Source: Microbotryum silenes-acaulis
Lineage: Eukaryota; Basidiomycota; Microbotryomycetes; Microbotryales; Microbotryaceae
Assembly (NCBI GenBank): GCA_003665825.1
Contig: QPFY01000006.1
Span: 558,001 to 622,000, forward strand
Direction: 5' to 3'
DNA length: 64,000 nt
This document shows positions 51,228 through 64,000 of this stretch, piece after piece. The position numbers and the translations under genes were made by a program. The number at the start of each line of letters is the position of its first letter. Positions within the stretch are counted from its first letter, which is position 1. The notes under the pieces were generated by a model. It was not told the origin of the DNA. It searched no databases and saw only the letters and a list, made by a program, of their open reading frames with translations.

Positions 51228-51446
51228 AGTTGAATAATAATGGACTGATCCAATGCAGAGCCAAACGTCAGAGTTAATCATTAGACACATTGGGACATGA
51301 ATACTCGAAGTACACACCTGATCCGATGCAGAGCCAAACATGAGGAAAAGACCCAGTTTGTCACGCGCGGGATCAGGCCTATCAAATTCTATTCAGGCAT
51401 TCTTGTACTCGCGCGTACGCCGCACAGACCTCCTCGACTGCTCGCC
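51228..51446 (-). repeat. 5' LTR of copia element 1
   Basis: 219 bp partner of 45936-46151; the two are about 98 percent identical by eye, so the insertion is fairly young. The ends are not the usual TG...CA. Confidence 0.88.
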
Positions 51447-52189
51447 GCTCCTTCCAACTGATTCCCTATGCGATGCAGGATATTTCAACATCAACTTGCC
51501 AAGAATTGCCAGGGATGGCAATGTATCCAGAATATGACATGTGGGGTGAAGAGGGTACAAGTATGAACTCGCGAGTGCGCACCTTCGCGCATGGTCACCG
51601 GTTCTGTAAGGCCGCCCCCCTTGAGACCAGGCCTTCGACCCCGTAGCCGACGTCAAGACTGACACTGGCGCACGGACCCTCGGCCTCCCTCAATAGGGAC
51701 GCCCTTCCCCATACCTCTCTTTCTCTCTGGCCTCTTACTGGGTAGTTAAATTCTAGCTGAAACCCAGTAAAGACGTTTAACAAGTATCCTCTCTCGGCCG
51801 TTACTACATCGACTTCGATCTACAACCGTCCTCGCGACCTTCTGTAGGGCGAAACCCTCACATCTTTTTACTTGTTACTTCAGTCGAAACCAACTTCGCT
51901 GGAGGACTTGTACATCGACCTCGACAAAGTCAGTGTCAGGGTGCTACTTGTAGTCCCTGTATCTGAAGACCCGAAGAGGGACAGGCCCGAAAGGGACAGA
52001 GCGAGCTTAGCCTCGATTGAATTGCGAAGGGGCTTTGGCACCTTCCCGATTCGGATCACAAAAGAACAAAGGCGTGTGCAGGGATCTTCTCTCAGCACAA
52101 CAGATCAAAGGACGACGAGTTACTTCGCTGGTCGAAGTATCGTGTAGTTGAGTAGCTGGACGTAATTAACCCATCTGAAATCAATTACA
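51447..52189 (+). other. region upstream of gypsy element 2 gag (probable 5' LTR and leader)
   Basis: No gene seen. The stretch just before the gag ATG at 52190 must contain the 5' LTR and leader of the gypsy element, but its 3' LTR lies beyond the window, so the limits cannot be set. Confidence 0.4.
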
Positions 52190-52641
52190 ATGTCGTCAGA
52201 CCAGTCCGAAGTCCAGCTTGCTGGAATGAAGAGAGCTCGTGGGGGACTCCCACACGCGCAAGGCTCTCCGGAAACTTCGGAACCACAAAAGCCGAGACAG
52301 GCAAATACCCCAGCGACACAACTGACAGGCAGTCAGGAGCTGGAGTCCAAGGAACAAGACAATGATGGGCCGGACGCGACGCCATCAAAGTCACTGGGAA
52401 AACACTCCTTAGACATGGGAGGCGCCAGTGGCGAGGATTCGGCAGAGAGACACTCCGCGGATGAAAAGGAGCTCAAGCAAAAGACATTGCAACAGCTTGC
52501 AGATGAAGTGAGAGAATTCACTGAACTACGCCGTAAGGCCCAAGAGAAATTGGACCTTGCAATGGCCAGTATCGAGGGACTCTCGACTACTGGTACGGAT
52601 GTCCGTGCGCAAGACAGCGCCGGCGCCGAAGGCAGTCAGAC
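52190..52641 (+). pseudogene. gypsy element 2 gag, N-terminal part (interrupted)
   Basis: ATG at 52190 (MSSDQSEVQLAG). Ser/Glu/Lys-rich N-terminus, then a helical stretch (LADEVREFTELRRKAQEKL). The frame is cut at the CAGAC target duplication (52637-52641) by copia element 2 and continues at 57813 on the other side. Confidence 0.8.
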
Positions 52642-57812
<5,171 letters not shown>

Positions 57813-58812
57813 CAGACACTTGGGGCTCAGATACCCCTGACTGAACTCGATGACAATTCGAGTGAGATGACAGAAACCCCTAAGGCTCGCGTGTTATTAC
57901 GACCTCGAAGCCTTTCCGACTTGGGAACAACGGACTTGAAGGAGGCTCGTAATCGTGTGGTTGCTATGCAAAATGACCCACAATTTTTCCCAGGAAGTAC
58001 GGATGTTAATGTGCACTACGCCAAGCAGCCGTACTCAGATCAAGAAAAGACCTCAAAGGTGCGAATCGAGATTAAAACACCGAAGACTTTGCGCCCACGA
58101 GCGAACTCAATTTCGGGGGATGAGAATCAGTCCCCTGAAACAAGGATCGAGCGGAGGGGCCGAGCCACGCAGGCGGCCTTCATACCGAAGGTTGGAGCTC
58201 GAGTGGCAGCTCCTCAAGGAGGCGATCCGCCGTCATCTGACGATGATTCGTCTGACGACGACTTTCGCATTCCATACCATCCACAACCCGTCCCGCAACG
58301 AGGTGGTGGTGGCGATCCACCTGATGGAGGCTCTTCGCCTTCCGACAGTGGAGCTCCTGATGTCGGGCCTGAACGACCCGATAGGGGGGGAGGGAACGCG
58401 GTGCAATTCCAACCGACTGCGCCGCGCCCCAAGATTGAAGCTCCTAAGAAGTACGATGGCACGGACGACCGCCCAGCCACGTTACGAACTTGGACACGGG
58501 ACGTTGATGCCTATCTGAGTACGATGGGGATCAATCCCGAGACGTACATGGCTGTGCCGTACATTCAGATGTGTTTGGATGGAATGGCCAAGGAAATGTA
58601 TGCAGACTGGAGGCAGGTGATGCGTTGGCCAGAACGTGATGCCAACGTTATTGTGTGCCCGTACCCCTTCAGCAAGGTGATTTGTCGTTTCGAGAAAGAA
58701 TACGTCTCACCTACTGCGCATCGAGAAGCGGAAACGAAGTGGAACAAAATCTATCAGGAACGACCCGATGGGAGCCTGAAGAGAGTTACTGAAGTTGTCC
58801 GCGAGATCAACC
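57813..58812 (+). pseudogene. gypsy element 2 gag, middle part (interrupted)
   Basis: Continues the gag frame after copia element 2 (ETPKARVLLRPRSLSDL; Asp/Ser-rich linker SSDDDSSDDDF; capsid-like KIEAPKKYDGTDDRPATLRT, WTRDVDAYLSTMG). The block PKKYDGT..P..L..W is typical of Ty3-type gag capsid domains. The frame is cut at the CAACC target (58808-58812) by copia element 3 and resumes near 61289. Confidence 0.88.
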
Positions 58813-59131
58813 TGTCAGAACCCAATCACATCTGATTGCCTCCTAAACATCTTCCTTCTCATACCATCTGCCTTTTAGCCTATCTGTCTTAGTTTGCCTG
58901 ATCCCACGCCTGGTTGAGCCTCGATAGATCGGATGGAGCCGCGCGCCTCACTGGCGCTCGTCTCTCTTCCTGCTTCATCCATCTATTGTCCTCAATCTTG
59001 CGATCGTACTCAACCCCTTGAGTCGGGATCCAGGTCAGTCTCTCTGCAATTGTGCGATCCATCTATTGTCCTCAATCTTGCGATCGTACTCAACCCCTTG
59101 AGTCGGGATCCAGACCTCCGCAGGTCTAAAA
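58813..59131 (+). repeat. 5' LTR of copia element 3
   Basis: 319 bp, TGTCAGAACCCAATCAC ... CAGGTCTAAAA. It contains two copies of an 80-bp unit (TATTGTCCTC landmark at 58984 and 59064) with the small palindrome CTCAACCCCTTGAG in each. The 3' edge is fixed by the adjoining primer site. Confidence 0.93.
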
Positions 59132-59143
59132 GGTCATGAGCCC
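59132..59143 (+). other. primer-binding site of copia element 3, containing the gag ATG
   Basis: GGTCATGAGCCC directly after the LTR. It matches 11 of 12 positions of the complement of the initiator tRNA-Met anticodon arm. The gag ATG at 59136 is inside it, exactly as in copia element 2. Confidence 0.7.
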
Positions 59144-60867
59144 ATCTACTACCAGCAAAGCCGGCAAAGCTCCTACAGCCTCCGGCAACTCATCTTCGGC
59201 TACTACTGCCACGTCGGTTCCACCACCACCACTGCCCGACTCCCCACCACCGGAAACCTCTACATCACCATCGAAGTCATCCGATGCCGCGGCACTAGCC
59301 ACCCTGCAAGCCGACTACGCCGCGCTGCTACAAAAAAATCACTCAGCTCGAGGCTTCGCAATCGGCGCGAGGCCCGCACCACGCCACAACGGACAGGCCG
59401 AACGACGGCATGCCCTCAACCATCACCGTCCCCGCCGCCTACATGCTCAAAGGCCGTGACAACTTCGTCGAATGGGATGGCTTTCTCAACATGTTCCTCC
59501 CCGACGACGTCTACGCCTACCTCACCGGCGGTCGAACCAAGGTCAACTGGAACGACACCGCGTACGCACGCGGTCAAGAGTACGCCTCACGTGTCCTCAT
59601 CGCCTCTATCGACCCCGTCTGCGCCTCAGACATCATCCCCATCCGCCAGATGAAGGGCACCGCCCATGAATGCTGGCTCGAACTCGCCAGCCGCTATCGC
59701 CCCAGCGATGCTCAAGCTGCCGCCACCCTCGTTGGCGAATTCTGGGACCTCCCCCCAATTCCCGCCAACGAAACCGAGTTCGGCCACTGGGCTGGCCGCC
59801 TCCGTATCATTGTCAACTCCATGCGAAACCTTCGCTTGGACTTTGAACAGCTTATCTCCGCCCGTCTCCTGCTCAATATGCCGCAGGCCTACAACAGCTG
59901 GAGGTCCACATTCAACCAGGGTCAAGCCGAAGCCACCGCACTTCCCAAAATCGAGGACATCATATTCTCTCTGCGCCGGGAAGTGCGTTCGCTCACCGAC
60001 AACTCTTTCACGGACATCCCGACCTACATTACACGACAACAACAAAAGCCCACCGTGAGGTCACAACGACCTCCCGAAGCATCAACTTCCTGCCCCGTAT
60101 GCGATGAAGGCAAACACTGGGCTGATCAATGCCCAGACACCGAACGCCGACTCAAATACTTCGAACTCAAATCGGCACTGCGTGATCTCAAACACAACAA
60201 ATCATCCACGCCCATTGCCACCCCATCGTTTGCGGTCCGCACCGTACACCAGCCAGCATTCACCACATCCGCGCCTGCCACCCACAACTTGGACAGCGAC
60301 GGCTTCTTCATGTCGTTTCACACAGCCACTCCACACACGGCACCCCGCCCGACCGATTTCCTCCTCGATTCAGCTTCCCCTTTCCACATTGTCAACGACC
60401 GCTCCCTGTTCTCCGGCAACCTCGCAGCGTCTACGCGTCACATTGCCGGCATCGGCGGTCGGATCACTACCGAGGGCACAGGCTTCGTTGACCTCCGCAC
60501 AGATCGAGGGGCCTTGATCAGACTCAACAACGTCTACTACGCTCCGCACGCTCCTGCCAACCTCATTTCAGTCTCTCAAATGGCATCCAAAGGCGTCCTC
60601 GCTTCTTTCAGGCAAGGCCAGGCCGAACTCAGCACCTCGGCCTCAGGTATCTTTGCAACTGCTTGCATCACCGCGTCTCAACATTACCGCCTCAATGTGC
60701 TACCTGCTAGATCCGGCATTCTCTCACCTTGCAAACCCACGACGGCAAACTCGTCGTCACGCGTCTCCCACCCTCAAGTCAATTCCCCGATCACGTCCAC
60801 CCAACCCCACCAGCTCTCGAACACCCCCAATCGTTTTCATCTCCTGGCTACCGACGTCGCTGCCTAG
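59136..60867 (+). pseudogene. copia element 3 gag-protease (non-autonomous element)
   Basis: Gag starts MSPSTTSKAGKAPTASG. A Pro/Ser-rich stretch follows, then a short coiled coil; a single +1 frame change occurs at an A7 run (about 59333-59339). The capsid part (ITVPAAYMLKGRDNFVEWDG, LLNMPQAYNSWRSTF) is followed by a zinc finger C-P-V-C-D-E-G-K-H-W-A-D-Q-C and a retropepsin-like region FLLDSASPFHIVND with NNVYYAPHAPANLISVSQM. The active-site triad is DSA rather than DSG or DTG. Coding ends at 60867. Integrase, RT and RNase H are absent, so the element depends on partners. It was possibly mobilised by copia 2 or a similar element with the same primer site. Confidence 0.88.
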
Positions 60868-60880
60868 CTGGTATGGAAGC

Positions 60881-60889
60881 ACGGGGGGG
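60881..60889 (+). other. polypurine tract of copia element 3
   Basis: ACGGGGGGG directly abuts the 3' LTR start at 60890 and lies only 14 bp beyond the gag-protease stop. Confidence 0.65.
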
Positions 60890-61288
60890 TGTCAGAACCC
60901 AATCACATCTGATTGCCTCCTAAACATCTTCCTTCTCATACCATCTGCCTTTTAGCCTATCTGTCTTAGTTTGCCTGATCCCACGCCTGGTTGAGCCTCG
61001 ATAGATCGGATGGAGCCGCGCGCCTCACTGGCGCTCGTCTCTCTTCCTGCTCCATCCATCTATTGTCCTCATTCTTGCGATCGTACTCAACCCCTTGAGT
61101 CGGGATCCAGGTCAGTCTCTCTGCAATGGCTCGATCCATCTATTGTCCTCATTCTTGCGATCGTACTCAACCCCTTGAGTCGGGATCCAGGTCAGTCTCT
61201 CTGCAATGGCTCGATCCATCTATTGTCCTCATTCTTGCGATCGTACTCAACCCCTTGAGTCGGGATCCAGACCTCCGCAGGTCTAAAA
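60890..61288 (+). repeat. 3' LTR of copia element 3
   Basis: 399 bp, the same as 58813-59131 except for three instead of two 80-bp units (landmark TATTGTCCTC at 61061, 61141 and 61221) and a few substitutions (CATTCTTG for CAATCTTG, GGCTCGA for TGTGCGA). Followed by CAACC at 61289-61293, the duplicate of 58808-58812. Confidence 0.95.
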
Positions 61289-62855
61289 CAACCAAGTCTC
61301 GAAAGATCGCGCAGCAACGAGCGAACACGAGATGACACGCAAGCTTTACGACTCGCTGCACCCAGGACTGATCCAGAATATGCAGTTGATGCGGGGAGAT
61401 CCCGATCGTGTTACTTGGTCGCGGATGCAACGATTGGCCAGGGAGGCTGAGATCATGTTCAATGTGCAAGAGGCAAGCAAATTGGCGGCGAAGCTACCAG
61501 TTGGTCAGCGTATCTCGAACTACGAGGCTGCGACGAGTGGCTCGATGATGAACAAAATGCTTCGCAAGGCAGCGAAGTCAGTGGAAACCAAAGCTGAAGG
61601 GAAAGAGTCGAACGGCTCTCAGAGGAAGAATTGGAAAAAGGACAAGCAGCAAGCAAAGCCAAACTCCGATGCTAAGCAGTCGTCTGACCAGGCAAAGTCC
61701 GAGGGTACCTCGAGCAGGACCGCTAAGAAGAAGTGGAACAAAGGAGACGCCGAAAAACGGGCCGACCAGTTCGCCCGCGGCGCGTGTTTCAAATGCGACA
61801 AGACAGGACATTTGAAAGCAGATTGCCCTGGTGGATCATCAATGGGCATGAAGTTAGTCGATTCCGACACCTTCGACGAGGAGGAAGACTCGCCAGCTGA
61901 GAAAGAAGAACCTGCCCTGCAGGTCATGGGTGTCATGGCCCGCCGGATGGCTCAGTTGCGAAAGGAAGCCGTATCAGGGACAGATCTCGCTGAACTCGGA
62001 GAAGGCATCACCGACGATGGCGACGACTTGACTGAGTGGACCCGTCTACCGTACGTTGACCGCCAAATCGTGGTGGCAAAGTACAAATGGGATCCTTACC
62101 TCGATTGGAAAAAGTTGAGGATGGTGCGCAAGGGACATGGGCTGGAGGCTCAGACCACAACCGACTTTTCCGTGTCGCGACAACAGTTGTTGAATCATCG
62201 CTGCACCAATGATTGTCTGTTCAATACGCGCCACCTTGACGATCTTCACGATGCAATCAACTGGAAAAACGTCAAATTGTTGACGAAAAAGGAATTCCGC
62301 AGGGTCAAGATGGACCTGTTGGACAAGCGCGACGCCAGGCAGGCTCGCAAGAATGCGAAGACAGCCTTGGCAAAGATGACTGTGCGCAATCCGCCGAAGG
62401 ACAGTGCGCAGGAGCACGAACGTCGCCCTCACAAAATCAAGTTGAACAATCGAGACAACTTCCACGCATGTGTGGATACGGGTAGCGATCTCTGCTTCGT
62501 AGCGCCGTATATTCCTAGACAGCTCGGCGCAAGGATTGAAGTATACGAGAAACCCAAGTCTCTCAAGTTAGGAACGAAAGGCTCTCGTTCCATGATCAAT
62601 GCACACTGCACGCTTAACATTGAGTTTGCAGGTGTGAAGAAGGCACAACGATTTGAGATTGCGAATGTGTTTTACGATGTCATCATTGGCGAAAATTTCT
62701 TACGCTCGCACAAATGCGTGATATCGTACGACCCTGATCGAGTCGTTGCGGAGATCCCGATTCTGACTCCTGAGGAGAAATCGTCGAGGGGGTCGGCAAC
62801 GTCGAAAGAGAGGGAATCGATCTCGGAAAGGGATTGGACCAGCCCTCGACTTTGA
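61289..62855 (+). pseudogene. gypsy element 2 gag C-terminus and protease
   Basis: Resumes the gag frame after copia element 3 (ARKLYDSL-like stretch at about 61340: KLYDSLHPGLIQNMQLMR). A Lys/Ser-rich linker and a CCHC zinc knuckle, C-F-K-C-D-K-T-G-H-L-K-A-D-C, follow at about 61786-61827. Then an acidic linker and an aspartic protease with HACVDTGSDLCFVAPY and VIIGENFL. The frame ends with TGA at 62853-62855. The RT frame, shifted by +1, is open from 62767, so the two overlap by 89 nt. Confidence 0.9.
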
Positions 62856-64000
62856 CCAGAACAGTTGGGATGAAGATGAGGATGATACGGTTATTCACCT
62901 TGGCAGCATGACTTCAGGGAACACTGCCTTGACCCTCAAAAGCAATGATATCCGAAACAAAGAGATGAACGCGAAGCTTCCGCGTTACAGAGCCACACCG
63001 GCTGAAGACGATGCGGACTATGTGCCAACCGAAAAAGACAAGCACCGCTTCAAACTATGGGTTCTCCTCGAGTTCGGGAAACAGTTTATCAACGAAGGGG
63101 ACAAGTTGCCCTGCCCACCGTTGAGAGAAGTCTTGCATGAGATACCGTATCTGGATGAGACAGACCCCCCTCGACCGCGACGGCATTACAAAGTCGCGGA
63201 TGCAATGATGTCTCAGTGGGTCAAGTTGAAAGACGAGCATGTGGAGGCCGGACTCTGGATTCCGACTTCTACTCGCAACGCAGACCCAATGATGCCAGTC
63301 CTGAAGAAGGATGGCAAAGCTCGACCAGTAGTGGACCTTCGGGCCCGCAATGCCAACACTTTCAAGCTATCGATACCACCAGTGGATGCAGATTACATCC
63401 GCAGTCGAGTGGCAAACAACAAATTCCACCTGGAGTTGGATTTGAAAGGGGCGTTTCAACAGTTGCGAATCAAACCGTCGGATATCTGGAAGACAGCTTT
63501 TACGACGATACATGGGACGTACATGACGCCTGTCGCTCAACAGGGCGACACGAACTCACCTGCGACTCTTGCACGCACGATGGCGTATGTGTATCAGGGT
63601 TTGCTCGATAACGAGATGGAGGCATATGCCGACAACCTTTTCGTGCTGGGAATGACCTGGAAGGAGCTGCGCGACAACACGATCAAGGTGTTGGTCCGGT
63701 CGCGTATCCATTACATGTACTTCAGTGTGTCGAGCCTGAAGGTGTGTCCAGAATGGGTGGAGGTGCTCGGGATGGATTGTCGTTTTGGATGTGTCAAAAT
63801 GAGTCATTCCCACAAGGACGCGATCATGACGATGGCAAAGCCGTCGACTAAGAAACAATTGCAACGATTCCTTGGGAGTGTTGAATGGCTAAGCCGTTTC
63901 ATTCCGCACCTAGCCGAGATGGCCGCGCCACTCACGAACCTCGTGGGGGAGACCCCATGGACTTGGTCTGCTGCGCAGGACTTAGCGTTCGAAGAAACGC
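62767..64000 (+). CDS. gypsy element 2 reverse transcriptase and start of RNase H (runs off the window)
   Basis: Open without a stop from 62767 to the window edge. RT blocks: LKKDGKARPVVDLRARN, LELDLKGAFQQLRI (first catalytic Asp), TYMTPVAQQGDTNSPATLAR, and EAYADNLFVLGM, where YADN stands in place of the usual Y-x-D-D. Then LKVCPEWVEVLGMDC, FLGSVEWLSRFIPHLAEMA and PWTWSAAQDLAFE, which leads towards RNase H. The order is that of Ty3/gypsy. The Asn at the second catalytic Asp would be expected to abolish polymerisation, unless this subfamily tolerates it. Integrase and the 3' LTR must lie beyond 64000. Confidence 0.9.

Noticed and set aside
45936..51446. Target-site duplication for copia element 1
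   Set aside because: The bases outside the two LTRs (GGAATC and GCTCCT) do not match in any sensible register; the element may have recombined with another copy.

Overview
The window looks like nuclear DNA of a filamentous or dimorphic fungus, most probably a basidiomycete of the Pucciniomycotina type. The host genes carry many short GT-AG introns (about 63-125 bp), the five recognisable proteins are typical fungal orthologues, and roughly half of the sequence is transposon-derived. The lineage is an inference from gene structure and transposon types; no rRNA or other marker is present to prove it.

Region by region: 213-962 is a LINE reverse-transcriptase tail. 2278-4536 and 24590-27445 are the arms of a nearly identical 2.25-kb inverted repeat that brackets about 20 kb. 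Inside the bracket are two Helitron relics with well-formed 3' ends (4955-6280), an FGGY-family pentulose kinase (6308-8986, minus, 11 exons), a degenerate solo LTR (about 12090-12280), a type II membrane glycosyltransferase of fucosyltransferase type (13560-15494, minus), an LTO1 homologue (17668-18267, plus) and a kelch/coiled-coil Tea1-type polarity protein (18960-23982, minus, 9 exons). To the right lie an unknown multi-exon gene (29770-31690, plus), a 5'-truncated Ty3/gypsy element (33678-36420, minus), a duplicated non-coding-looking block (36770-38652), an SNF12/RSC6/BAF60 chromatin-remodelling subunit (41466-43661, minus, 6 exons) and, head to head with it, a broken Tnp2/Plavaka-type transposase.

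From 45.9 kb to the right edge the sequence is a stack of nested retrotransposons. Copia element 1 (45936-51446) is split in its reverse transcriptase by a solo LTR with a 5-bp duplication. A Ty3/gypsy element (52190 to beyond 64000) is interrupted twice: by a nearly complete copia element 2 (52642-57812, identical LTRs, CAGAC duplication), and by a short gag-protease-only copia element 3 (58813-61288, CAACC duplication). Copia 2 in turn carries two foldback MITEs.

The most noteworthy signals are: (1) a foldback MITE family with CATCAGCAA ends and 2-bp target duplications, whose empty sites can be read from the interrupted transposon reading frames; (2) copia elements 2 and 3, where the gag start codon lies inside a primer-binding site that fits the anticodon arm of initiator tRNA-Met; (3) copia 3, a miniature element whose two LTRs differ by one 80-bp repeat unit; (4) the 20-kb gene block framed by a young inverted repeat, one arm of which has since gained a 0.6-kb insertion; (5) tandem Helitron 3' ends. 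No phage, CRISPR, rRNA or convincing tRNA gene was seen. Exon coordinates were worked out by hand from splice sites, phase continuity and protein-family expectations.
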